This document shows positions 24,300 through 36,700 of a stretch of DNA of 64,000 nt, piece by piece. Source of the stretch: Dryococelus australis (taxonomy: Eukaryota > Arthropoda > Insecta > Phasmatodea > Phasmatidae); assembly GCA_029891345.1 (NCBI GenBank), contig CM056993.1:108801800-108865799 (forward strand), given 5' to 3'. The position numbers and the translations under genes are program-made. Each line of letters starts with the position of its first letter. The first letter of the stretch is position 1. The notes under the pieces were generated by a model. It saw only the letters and a list, made by a program, of their open reading frames with translations. It had not been told where the DNA came from and did no database searches.

Positions 24300-27200
24300 T
24301 GCTCCAGTTGACTGACAGGCTGCTGATCACCGGCATTCTCCTTGGGACGTGAAGTGCTGCTGCGGAGCCCGTTCTCATAGCTCGCTGGGTGCTGGGTTGT
24401 CAGCTGGTTGGCCCTGAACCAAGGACAGACTTGTCCCAGGGGTGGCTCTTCTTCCTGTAGTATTACCTCTACTGTCGGGTAGAGCTTCCCAGGAATTTTG
24501 ACTAACTGTGAAAATAAAGGTTGGGGAGGGCTGAGGGGTGAGGTCTCTCAGTAGTGGAGGTTGTATGAACTCTGCCCTGCTTGATGGACGTGCAACAGGA
24601 GAATTAAGGTTGCAAATTGGATTACCTTCGGATGTGTATACTGTCTTTCTCAACTTCCTCGACACGCCTCCCATCTGAGAGTACGGCATGAGTGATGGCT
24701 AATACGACCTCGTGAAAGGCGAGCTGGTGACTCACTTCCCTAATGTGTACTTCTGAGTAATCACAGCCTCACAGGCAGGAACTGTAACTCTTGCTCCTTT
24801 CACCCGGCCGACCCTATAGAGAGCAGTGGACAGAGCAGCAGGTTTTGTTCATGCTGCTTGACAGGAATATCCAGGTATGGTATCCACAGGGAGTCAATCA
24901 AACATAGTTAGTTTGAGCTCCATTCTGGCCCCATAGAGTGGTGGTGGAGTATAGAAATAACCTGATGCTCGATTCACCTGGTGAAGGAGTTACTAGTGAT
25001 ATATAAGCTCTACAGAATTGTACAGAGTGGCAGAGCTCGGGTAGCCATCTAATGTGTGTGTCCTGGCTTTGAATAGCACTTAGTCTACCAGTTTCACTCT
25101 GGCGGGTAGTGTTTATGTAGGGACAACATTGACTCTCAAGAAATGAGCAAACAGAGAATAGTTGGAAATCACGTTGATGCATGACACCCTGTCAACAAAG
25201 CGTAACCCCGGACATGCCCTATTCAAGGATTTTCTAAAGGGGGTATCTGCCTCTCAGGCTAAGTTTTAATCATGGGCAATCATGATGGTGATGCCTAGTG
25301 GCATGCTGGTCAACTCCTTTACGGTCAGTGGGACCCTAAAGTTGGGTTTTAATATGAAGAAATTCAGACTGGAGGGACCATTTTGAGTTTCGTCTCATTG
25401 TGGAAAACCCTAGATGAAAAGGAAGGAGGAGTACGGGCTGACCTCTATTTTCTCGTTGGTTTCCTAAGGAGTCTCACAGATTAGAGGGAGTTAGAACTCA
25501 TGCTGGTAGTGATGAGTGCCTGGGCTATATGCTCAGGTATCAACTAGATAGTGGGTGCTCTCCTGAACATTGGAGAACTAGGAAGACCAGGTGAGAACTG
25601 GTGAAAAAAGAGAATGTTCCTGACCGGTGAAAGAGGGAATGGGGCCCGGGACCAGATGCCCATCTAGATCCGAGGGTCCTGTGACCCTAGAAACTGCAAC
25701 ATGGACACATCTGAGAATGTACAAACTCCCAAATGGCATTACACCTAAAAGGGGTCAAGAAGTCATATATTGTATTGTATTGTCAACTAAGCGTATGTCA
25801 AGCGTAAGTGGAGAGTAATGTTTGTTTGGGTGCTAAGTCAGGCACAGCCTTAGTATTGAGGTTCACGAGTCAGTTAATCTCTACATGGGGCCGGTACTTT
25901 CCCTGTGTAGAGTACTGGCTGGGTAGCTTTTTGGTAGGGCATAGAGTCTGGTTCTGCCAGAACAATCTTCCGTATCATGCTCTGAGCCTTGGGCGGTATA
26001 CCCGGAGATTTCTAGTGCTAGGGTGGAGTTCTGGCGACTGACTGTATGTGAGGATGGTCCTGAGTGTTGAGTTGGCTGTCTGTAATACGTGGTTTGTGTT
26101 TGCGGGGACAAAGCAACAGGTGTAACATAAGCTACAGCAGCTGTTGGCTAATGAATTCCACGAGCCATGGTTGATTAGTTAGGCATGTAGGTGGCTGGAA
26201 TAAGCCTTCTGAGACTTCCGGTGTGACTGGAATGAGCAGGCGTCTGAGGGCTTGAGCTTGATCTTTACGTGTGAGCTGCCCTAATGCGGCTACAAGGGCG
26301 GGTGTCAGTTCTTGCAATCACCCAGAGGAAATTAGCACCTGTTTGACCATTTCCTTAAGACCACTGCGTCTGCAGAAAGGCATCTGGAGTCACACACACT
26401 CTCACATCTGTGAGATGAAAGGCAGGGTTTGTGTTTTACTCTACTGTGTAGAGCCGCGTGATCTACTGCAGATGAGCGGATACCCAATCTCAGTGCTCAG
26501 CTCTAAGGCATGATGAGCAGAGAAAATTAGGCCATGCAGTCTGCAGTTTCACACGTGTGTCTTGGTTCTGTCCCCATCTTCCCAGTCTAGGGAACCACCT
26601 CTCCAGCACAAAGGTGTGGTGGAAGGAACAAGTACCAGACCAACAAGCGAGTTCAGAAACCATGTACCTATGTAGACTCTGCCGTTCTACCTACTGAGTA
26701 TGTAGAAAGGTTGGCCAAGCAAGTGCTTGTAGGTAAGCAAGATATGTACTGGTTCACTTGAGTCTGAATTCTCAGAATCACCTGCGTTTCACTCAAGGGT
26801 GAGGTCAACTGGGAACAGTGTACTACGTATACAGGAACATGTAACTCAAGGATAGGTTTCAACAATGGTTTATTCCATTTTATGTGGAGTAAACATGTGG
26901 TGACGTACGCTCTCCTGCGTTTGTCAAGAGCTAGAAGGAAGCTAAACTACACAGTTCGGGTAGAGGCGATCCGTTTCTAGGCTAGCGCGTGGGGAGGAGG
27001 TTGGGGCAGAATAGCGCTGTGAAAACAACTTGGAACTAAACTGAACTCCCTAATGCATTGTTGCCCAGATGGGGCCCGGGGCCCGCGGTGTCTAGTCTGG
27101 ATAGATGACGAGTATATACGATGCTAGGAAAACTAAGAAAGGTGAGATGGGATAAGTCCAACAATGGAGCATAGGGAAGGTTTTCCTTCTGGCACAAAGG

Positions 27201-28680
27201 CACGGTGAAGGGAGTTAGGTATAGTGAGGAATGAAACTGGCGAGAACTTTGGTGGCTAGAGTGGTAAAGACTGTCAGGTCAGGCTGGTCAGTTCCGGCAG
27301 CGAGTGTGGTAGATGACTGAAGATCGTTCTCCAATCAAATTCTTGCTTCTTATTTATACTGTGCTGGGTGGCTGCTTCTGTGTTTATTGGCTGGTGTCTT
27401 GAGAGTGAGGGGTGGTCGTTGACTGGGGGGTAGCGAAAAGCATAGCTCTCTGGCGTGATGTTACTGGCTGGCTTAAAGAATGAGACAGATGAACAACGAA
27501 ACATACAATCATACTAGACGTGCCATCTAGCAGTGATTAGTAGTACTCATTGTCTTGAGGAGCATAGCTTTGCTGGGTCGGTGAATAATTATATCTCCAC
27601 TGGCTGGAATGTACATTCTTGCTGGGTAGATAGTAAAATCTTCTGACATCACATGTGGTTAACGGCAGTGCAAACTTCGTAGAAATCAGATGAGCTGAAG
27701 TCGTCTGATTACCATTGTTGATAAACACGTCATGCGTCAATGTCTTATATTGACTGAGTAATATAACACGGTGGCCCTGTACTACCTCATAAGCTAATTA
27801 AATTTGACACAAAAGTGCTGACTGAAGTAAAAAGGCCAGGTGAAGGCAACCTGGGTAGAAAACTAACTGGAATAAGGCAAAAATTACTGTTAGTTAAAGT
27901 AATTGACAACTCTAGCCTATCAATCACCTGGTGTTCTTAAGTAACCAAAGGGGTAGTTAGACTACCAGAAGGGTAGTGTTAACAATTGGCGTCACCGTCT
28001 GGTGAGGCAGGTTTCTGAAGGGACTGACTTCCGTTACTATTGTTGGGGCGGTTCCAGGGGTGGTAAGGAAGGAGCAGACGTCGTCAGGAGCTGTTGAAGG
28101 TCCGGTCTTCCAGAAACAGAGGGGTCTAAAATGTGTGCAGAAGTGGCTTCTGGAGCAGTTGTCTTCAACTGGTAGTCAGATGTCTGACTCCAAGAGGAGC
28201 GGTGGAATCTGCAGGCATACCAGTCAAGCATGAACCGCCGGTGGCTTCCTCTGGTCCTGTACAGAGCGGTGGAGGAGCAAAAATTGTCTTTTGCTGGATG
28301 TGCCAGTCCTTTTATACTAATCTGATCTTGGGCCTCTGGTGGTAAGGGGTGCAGGGATGATAGCCTTGGTCGCAGGAGTTCAGAATTGAAGAGTGTTGAT
28401 GTGGAAAGATCATCCCCTAGTACTGGTGATGCCCTCTCTTGGGTTATGTACAATCTCACTTTGGAGTGTTGATGTGATGTCTCTTTGAGGATCTTGGCGA
28501 ACAGTAAAAGCTAGCACGTGTCTGTAATAGCTTCCCAACATTGCACTGGCGCATCCTGTAGCCATGTATCCAGCCTCTTCAGTACTATTAGCAAGGACTT
28601 TCCCAAAGTATTGAGCATTGGATCCAAGATGGAGCAAAGTCGAGTGCGCATCAAAGATGCACAAAAGTGTCATACGTCAA
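24300..28680 (-). mobile_element. GC-richer block, probably nested remains of LTR-type elements (unrecognised)
   Basis: This 4.4-kb stretch differs in base use from the AT-rich DNA on both sides. The minus strand holds many short Pro/Ser/Leu-rich open pieces without a recognised domain, so it looks broken with many breaks. Two promoter-like motifs occur on that strand: GTATAAAAGG near 28.31 kb and AGTATAAATAAG near 27.36 kb, the second followed by a pyrimidine/CAGTCA stretch of the kind seen at LTR starts. A GGTGACGCCAATTG near 27.99 kb could be a primer-site boundary. Part of it (25231-25340) is repeated at 10485-10590. No reverse transcriptase or integrase was seen, so family and limits are uncertain. 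Confidence 0.35.
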
Positions 28681-29723
28681 AATATTAAGATGTTTAAAAG
28701 ATAGGGATTGGTTCTTCTAAATTTTTGTATTCTTCTCTAACCTGTTTTCGCATATGTTTTCTTTTGATACAAAATGTTTCTTCTTATCCATAACCCACAG
28801 ACCATGACATGTTTGAAGAACACATATATATTGAGTGTAATGTAATAATATCAGTAAACTGCAGGTGTAGGTTCATTATAAAAAATATAAGCTGAAAACT
28901 TATATACATCTTTTGACTTATAGTTATTCTTAAGGGTTGCATAATTGCCAGAAGGATGAAGCAAAATCGCAAGTTTATTTTATAAATATTACAGAAAGTA
29001 TTTTATATGAAACAGTTTGTACGTACTATGTAATGAAAGAAAGATGTGTGACTGCTACTGCAGAACCTATTGATGTCTTCAAATTATTTCACTAAATATA
29101 GTAGGAGTTGCCACTTAAAGTGCGAGGACCCGTGTTCTGCATGAATAAAGAACAATTTATTATCTTTAAAAAAATGTTGTTTCCTGGAATGAAAAGAATC
29201 ACCATCCATTATTAGATATGTACCGTATTTTTAAAGTAATCTTGATATTGCCAATTTTGAATTGTGAATTTTTTGGATTGGAGGCAAGCTTATATTAGAG
29301 ATGAAGACTTTGACCACAAAGTAATATTTTATTTGCAGTAGTTAAGTATCAAGCTTTACCTTTAACACAAAAATTACATTTCTTCCAACCTTAACAGTAA
29401 CAATAATCACAACCTTTTTGTTCCAAGTATACATGACAGAATTGTTTGCATATGTTGCAGGTTTATGTATGTGATGTACTAGTGTATAAGATGTTAGCCT
29501 GCATTTGAAGAGTACATATATGTGTAATAATGTGGGTACAAACAAGTCACTACAATTTTCATCCATACTAGCACCTGGGCCAAATTGAATGATTTTTCAT
29601 TTAAAATATTCAGCCTGGTGGTTATTGCAACAGTATGGATGCAGTTATTGATAGCTAAATATATTACAGTGCATAAACCAGTGTGTCAATAATGTTCAAC
29701 AAAACATTTAACCTCTGAAAATA
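28680..29723 (-). other. Probable desaturase 3' UTR and downstream DNA
   Basis: AT-rich sequence directly after the desaturase stop. A canonical AATAAA on the minus strand (29333-29328), about 390 nt past the stop, is followed by a T/G-rich stretch (TTTGTGGTC) and is my first choice of polyadenylation signal. Further AATAAA copies exist nearer 28.98-29.16 kb, so a longer UTR is possible. No coding sequence is recognised; the short open frames here look random. Confidence 0.4.
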
Positions 29724-30738
29724 TCAGTGAATTTTCTTGTCTTTATCTTCAACAGTTTTCATGTCCTTTGTACAGAATCTTTGTTCACTTACAACCACAC
29801 CAAGGGATTTACTTTCAATGATCAACTCTGTTTTTATCGGATTTATGTTCTTATCAACATTTGTGGAACAATTACTCTTTCCATTAGGTTCCTCTGCAGA
29901 AACAGCACTTGCTTCATACATTGGTTTTTTGATAGGTGTTTCATTTCTGGTAACGCCATTCTTGGTGATGAAATATGATGCTACTGGTTTTAGGTGAGAA
30001 TTTATCATTTCCTTTCCTTTTATAATTCCATTTGGTATAGCACAGTTCGTAGACAAACCATTATTCATGGCAACATTTGAATCAGCAGCCTTGGTGGGAC
30101 AGAACATAGGATTCTTGTACCTGAGTGTGCTATAAACAGTGCCTGGAGTTTTGTGTGCATCATTTCTATATTTTTCGCTTCTGCTGTTCAAAAACTTTCG
30201 TGGTGAGTCAGTAATTTTTTCAGCTTTGATCTTGGGGACTGAAACATGGTTGCAAGAGGTTTCAGTGCTTCTCATATCCTTTAGGAGACTGCTGCTGTCT
30301 GCAAGACTCCGTGATGGGTCAGCATTGGCTTGTTCTGAAACAGTTTCTTCTTCCTCCTTGGAATCTGTTGTCGAGAACTTTGAGAAGATCTTGTCCAGGT
30401 CCTCCTCACTCTCGCTGAAGTGATCGGCTGATGGGTGCAAGACCTTCTTGTTGGTGTCCTCGTCCTCCCCCACCTCCTGTACATGACCTCCCCATAGTGG
30501 GTGGCTGCCATCCCCATACCGCTTTGCCACTCTCTCCACTAGCTCCTGGGAAGGGCACTTGAGGTCGTGAGCCCACCCTATCTTCGCGAACAAGTCCAGG
30601 TAGAATGTGGTCATGTTGAGGGCATAGCTGCCCAGCTCTGCTGCTCGGTAGTCCCAGGGGAACACGTGGTGGTAGTTGTGCCAGCCCTCTCCCATAGTCA
30701 GGAAGGCTACAACAATATTTTCAGCTGGATTGATGCGC
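29724..30738 (-). CDS. Desaturase terminal coding exon, third histidine box and C-terminal extension
   Basis: 1015 bp with acceptor TTTGTTTCAACACAG and stop TGA at 29726-29724. The first 85 codons hold INPAEN, GEGWHNYHH (His263, His266, His267) and FPWDYRAAELG, the third histidine box region. The core ends at HPLWG near residue 326. After that come 250 codons without a recognised domain: first acidic and Ser-rich (EEDLDKIFSKFS, KEEEETVSEQ), then Lys/Asn-rich. The tail is uninterrupted in the same exon and frame, so it is probably translated. The opposite-strand open frames here are shadows of this exon. Confidence 0.93.
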
Positions 30739-33700
30739 CTGTGTTGAAACAAAAAAACTACACATCAGCCGTGTTTAAAACTATGTAGACAAGTGAAAAA
30801 TTACAGTAGTGTACACCACAGCTCAAAACCATGTGTGTTAGTGAAGGCTAAACACTGGGTTGCAGATGAAACTGTGTTGTTTATCCTATGACAAGTCATA
30901 AAAATACAACTGAATGAGATATTAATACTTGTAGATGGGGTATTTGATCTTGGGACAACTGGACAGGGTCTGTAGGTAAATGCTCAATATGCCATGAAGA
31001 GACTACAGGAGAAGAAGATACTGGCCAAGGAAGACATTTAGGAATACAAATAGAATAAATACGGTTACACACTCGCTGCTTTGTCCCACACAAGAAAGCA
31101 AAAGAGGACAGAGTAGTGATATGATAGCAGGTTGTGAGTCATGAAGGGATGTTTGAATGACAGGCGAGCGATAATCCTGTAAGGGTTTTAAGTTATAAAG
31201 GCATGCCACCGCACATTCTTAAGCATGCCACCATGATAAGCCTTTTGCGGCACGCATGCTGATGAACTTTGGCAGATTGAATTTCTGCATTTATCTGAAG
31301 AATTTTCTGATTAATGCCCTAGTTTCTGTCAGCATGACTCAGGGTGCAACAAACTGTTCAGATCAAGGCCAGCAATTATTTAAGACTCCGAGAGTTCAGT
31401 TGATGAGATTCGGGAGTTTGGGCGATTGTGCAGCCTTAAGCGATAGACGATGGCTAGAAGAGCAATGAGTGGTGCCAGAAGTGACCAGCGGGAGGAAAAT
31501 CTGATACTGCGAGTACCTGTGCAGTGAAGAGTGCAACTGGCAGGCTGGACGTTTGGACTGAATGCATTGAGTGAGACAATTTAAATTATGGCAACAGACA
31601 GACTGAACATGTGTTAATCCTTAGTGTGAGTTAATTGATTATAACCAAACAGACACATAAAGAAGGACTTTAATTCGAGTTGAGATTGACATTAAATATT
31701 GGGCTCATTGAGAATTTAAAAAAAGTAATAGTGGAGATAAATTAATGGTGTAAATAACAGGTGTGTGAATAATCTAGAATCAAATTTAATTCATTTATTT
31801 TTATTAAGACCTCCATCCCTAACGAACTCGGGTACATCCCTTAGGCATCTTGTAACACTGGTGTCAGAAGTAGGATGGAGGCAATTATTAATTACTCAAT
31901 AATTGTAAATAGAGTTAGATAATAGACTAGTAATTAGTGATATTTAAATAAATTAACTGTAACAATTGTAGGCCAAAAAATTAATACTCTTTTGAACAAC
32001 CATCAGTGTGACTGTTGACTGGATAAATGTCAGCAGAAATGGAAGCACTGCAAGCATTGGGTGAGAGATTAGGTAGCCAAATGAGCGCAAGTGTTAATAG
32101 ACTTGATAACAAAATTAGTATTGCAAACTAAGCTGTAAATGCCCAAAAGCAGTGTGATATAAAATGTAAATGAAATTGTAAGTATGCAAATTAGTTCTGT
32201 AATAATTAGTGTAAAGGAGAATGTAAATAGCCAGACAACTAATGTAAGTGATTTAGTAGACAATATAATAGTTAACCTAGACAGGAAGATAAAAGGCATT
32301 AGCGAATTAGTGAATACAAGAATTAACTGTAAGAAAAAAATTGACAGTGTAAATGAAGGAATGGACAGTGTAAATGAAATAGTGAACAGTGTAAATGACA
32401 TGATTGACAGTGTTGAGAATAAAATTATACGGAAAGTAAGCGCATTAGAGAAGGAATGGCTGAAATTCTTTAGCAGCAGAGTTCCAGTACCACGATAGTG
32501 GCAGCCAAGAAAAGTGGGTAGGCAGTGAAAGTCGTGACCAACACAGCAACCTCGGAGGATAGCCACCAGCTCTGCGGCATTGGTTTCGCACAGCCAGGAG
32601 TGAAGAAGGGGGTCTCAATTAAGCCCGCCTCGTACGATGACCAGACTTCTTGGCGGGAGTACCAACAACAGTTTGAAATAGTCATCACCCTAAATGGCTG
32701 GTCAGCAAAACAGCAGGCTTACTACCTTGCGGCTGTACTGAGAGGCCCTACACTGAGCACACTACAATCTCTATGAGAGCGACATTGACTGGAGTACCCC
32801 ACAATGATGTCTGCCTTGGAGTTACGTTTCGGCAACCAGTACCTCGTGAGTTTGAGCGACTATGTGACCTTAAACAATAGACGACGACCCAGAAGAGCAA
32901 TAAGCGGCGCTGGAAGTGACCAGTGAAATGAAAATCTGCAACTGCAAGCACCTGTGCAGTGAAGGGTGTGGCTGGAAGGCTGAACTATTGGATTGGATAC
33001 ACGAGTGAAAGACATTTCAAATTATGGCAATAGACAGACTGAACGTTTGTTAATGATAAGTGTGAGTTAGTTGATTAATGAAACAGAGACATAGAAAAGG
33101 ACCTTAATTAGAGTTGAGATAGGCATTAAATGTTGCACTTGTTGTGAAATAAAAAGAGTAATGGTGAAAATAGTTAATTTAATATTGTAAATAATAGCTG
33201 TGTGAATAAATTAAAATCAGATTTAGTTATTTTATTTTCATTTAGACCTCCATCCCTCACAAACTCAATATACCCCTCACGTGTGTTGTAATAATACTAA
33301 TGTTAATAAACATAAATGGTACATTTATTAAGGAAGTCTTAGTGTCAAGAAAGTTATGTATTGGTGTCTTTTTGTATTGTTTTGGTTTGCAGGGTATGAC
33401 AGCTAACACTTGTAGTTGTCTTTTCTAAATGTATTTTTTTCCTTTGGCAACACAATTCTCTGGCCCCTTCTGTTCCTTATATTAATAAAATTGACATAGC
33501 CATATAATATTATATATTTGTTGGAAGATTTTTGCTGCTCATTCACTATGAGAGCTTGTTGTCACATGCACTAAGAGAATGATGTTTTACATACAATCCA
33601 GCAGTAAAGCACAAGGCATGATGCATAATGAAGAATCTGGTGTGTCCTTGTCCCTGAGACTTTGTTGTAATGTCTGCAACCACTTAATATGTTTATGTTC

Positions 33701-36700
33701 TCTTACCAGTGTGTCTCCCTTCATTTATGCCAGCAAATTTCCAGTGTAATTTAAACATTATTCTAACTGGGAATCTTTGGCTTATTTACAGGTTTTTTTT
33801 AAGCACAAACGTAGAATTAATAGTTGAAATTACAGTGGTCCATTGTAAATCGATATCCCATAGAGCCTGGTAGGTGATATGAAGCGAGATATACAGTATC
33901 TAATGAGAGAACTCAAGCAAATTTGGTTGCTACCAAACTTTCACAACAGTTTAAACTTGTAATGCTTTTTTATGGTTAATTGAACACTTTTGAAGTTAAT
34001 AGTTGAAAAAAATATTCCTTGCCATCAAGGGTGCACACAGGATTTTGTCTTTGGTAGTCTGGATGAGGAATACATAGATGCTTGCACACGTACCTTTTTA
34101 AGCATTTTCTTTACTTGTTAGTGTGTGTAAATCAGAGCAAGACTGCAAAATTTTGTCATATTTGTTTGTAAGAAGATGATTTTGACTATGGTGGTTGTTG
34201 GGTATTAAAAGTTTGATCATTTTTCACACAGTGATGCGCACATGTAAAAATGCATACAAAATAAATTGAAATGATTGTGATTCTAGCTAGATCCTGTGTA
34301 GGTGCAGTAGTGCAGTTCATAACATGTATTTTAAGCTAAATACTACTGATTGAGATACGTACAGAAAAGTTGGCAAAAAATTAGTTGCATATAGTAAAAA
34401 TACTGCCTGGCTGGAGGTATTTGCACATTTGAGGCCTAAAACTGCAAGAAGCTAGGAGCGACCCAAGTACACGCGTATGCTTCATTGCTTCTATGTGCAA
34501 GATAGTTAATTGGCATGCAGTCTTCACATTGGCATCTTGCCTCTCAAGATTGTCGGTGATGACCCTGTAATTTTAAGTTGTGATAAGGAAGAGAAAAGTG
34601 TGCTGCTCTGTCCTAAACAACTTTAAATACCCTGCACAGTTGTTTTCATCCCTTAACCAAGAAGTTGCCTATATAACTATTCAACCTACTTTCCTCTACA
34701 TGGATGCAAATAATTTTGTTAAAATTCTTAAAAGGTTAGATGTTAGGTGGCCCTTGATGTCTCATTGACAGTAAAATCATTAGAGATGGAATCATGCAGT
34801 GCTAGTGAGACAATTAGAAATACACATAGGCCTTACCTGGGACTCAAACTCAGATTGCCTTGTACCATAAACTGGCGTTCAATGATTCAGAGCACAAACA
34901 TTGGTTGTGATCAGTATGATGTTTGGTAATATTTACACGGACATCATTTTAAGAGCAAGTGTCTTGAGTCACTTATAACATGTAAATTTACATGGCCTAC
35001 TGTAGAACTACTGGTGTGCAGGATTTTGTGGAAATAGGTTGACTTGTTCCCTAGAAATGGCATAAAACCTTATTTTTTTCATTTAGCACCATCGTACAAA
35101 AATTCCTAAAATGAGGATGTACGTACGCACATACGCACATACATACGTGTGCACACACGCGCACGTGCACACACAAAAAAAAACCTGTTTCTAATGTACG
35201 CTGTAAGCATACAAAGTCTGCTTGAATTTGGTCATTTTATTTAGTGTCTATATTTATAAACTTATTTAAATAATTTGTATTGCTTCAAATTTGAAAAGAG
35301 AATGTGTGGCCTACTTAAATGATGTATTTTTACATGGCATACTATGTGAGAAAATTGGTGAAAATTAGTTGATTGGTTCCCAAGATATGGCATAAACATT
35401 ACATTTTCTCACCTGGCACTCACTATTTTAGAAGAGCGGACTAAAGAAGATCTCAATTAGCATATCTGGTGCTTCTAATAAATACTGTTAGCATACAAAG
35501 TTTGATTGAATTTGGTTAAATTGTTCAGTACGTATGAATAACTTATTTAAATTATTTATATGGCTGCCATATTGTTAATAATGCCAGATACACTGAAAAC
35601 ATGTTAATTTATCTAGCATACTTGAGTGCCAAATTTGATGGAAGTCAGTTAATTGTTTCCTGTGATATGATGAAACTTTATGTATTGATGTGGCATACTT
35701 ATAAAGTGGCAGAGAAAAGATGCTGTGTATAGACAAGTTTGACTGTCGTAACAGATATTGCATATAAAACTAAAATATTTATATGGCCGCCATTTTGAAA
35801 ATAAGACTTTGAGCCATTTGAAACATGTCACTTTAGATGGTCTTTTGTAATACTACTTGTTAGCCAAATTTGATAGCCAAATGTTTCCTAATATATGACA
35901 AAACTTTATTTAATCATGTGGCAGTATCTTACAAAATGGTGGAAAAAAGAAGTTACTTATTGACACATTTTATTGTTATTGTCAGCATAAAAAGTTGAAA
36001 TTGGTTTCATGACTGTGTACGTGTAGTGTACTAATATAAAATGTTTATATAGCAGCTAATTTGAAAATAAATGTCTGGGCTATGTAAAAAATTAGTTAGA
36101 TCTATCATAGTACTACTTAACTACCACATTGTTTTCTGAAATACAACATAAAAACTTAAGATGATGCAGTGTCAATGTATCACATTTAGTATGAATCATG
36201 TTAATGGTTACCGATACATAACCGAACAGTAGATTATAAAACTGGCACCATTTTGAAATAAGCTCCCAGTGTCCTTGAAGACTATAAAAGTGGGATGTCC
36301 TTACAAAGTACTACATGTTTACCAAGCTTTGTGAAATTCAGTTCATGGAATCAAAAGTTATAAAGGGAGGACATACATGCAGATATTCAGGCAATTTCAT
36401 AAGCATATTCTTTCCAAGGAACATAAGCTAATAAAAAAAAAGATTGTGAAAATTACCCATTTCAGATATTACCTTTTTAATTTAAAAATAACTAACATTC
36501 AGGACAGAAATAGAAAAGTGATACTTGTCATGGCATGTGGAATGTTTTTGAAATGCTATTCTAGGGCAGAAGTATTTTATACACACGGTACACAGGCAGA
36601 ACCCTTGAATATTTCTTTAAACTGTTAAATTGTTGACCAGTAAAATTGGATTTATTTTGTAGATGGCAGTGTAAGGAAAGTGTAATAGTAATATACTTCT

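Noticed and set aside
29727-30788. Several plus-strand and alternative-frame open frames of 70-95 codons
   Set aside because: They overlap the desaturase terminal exon, whose frame has unmistakable family motifs; the others are shadows.
33833-33900. CAGTGG sequence resembling the pogo-like end at 21.5 kb
   Set aside because: Similarity fades after about 8 bases and no partner end was found.
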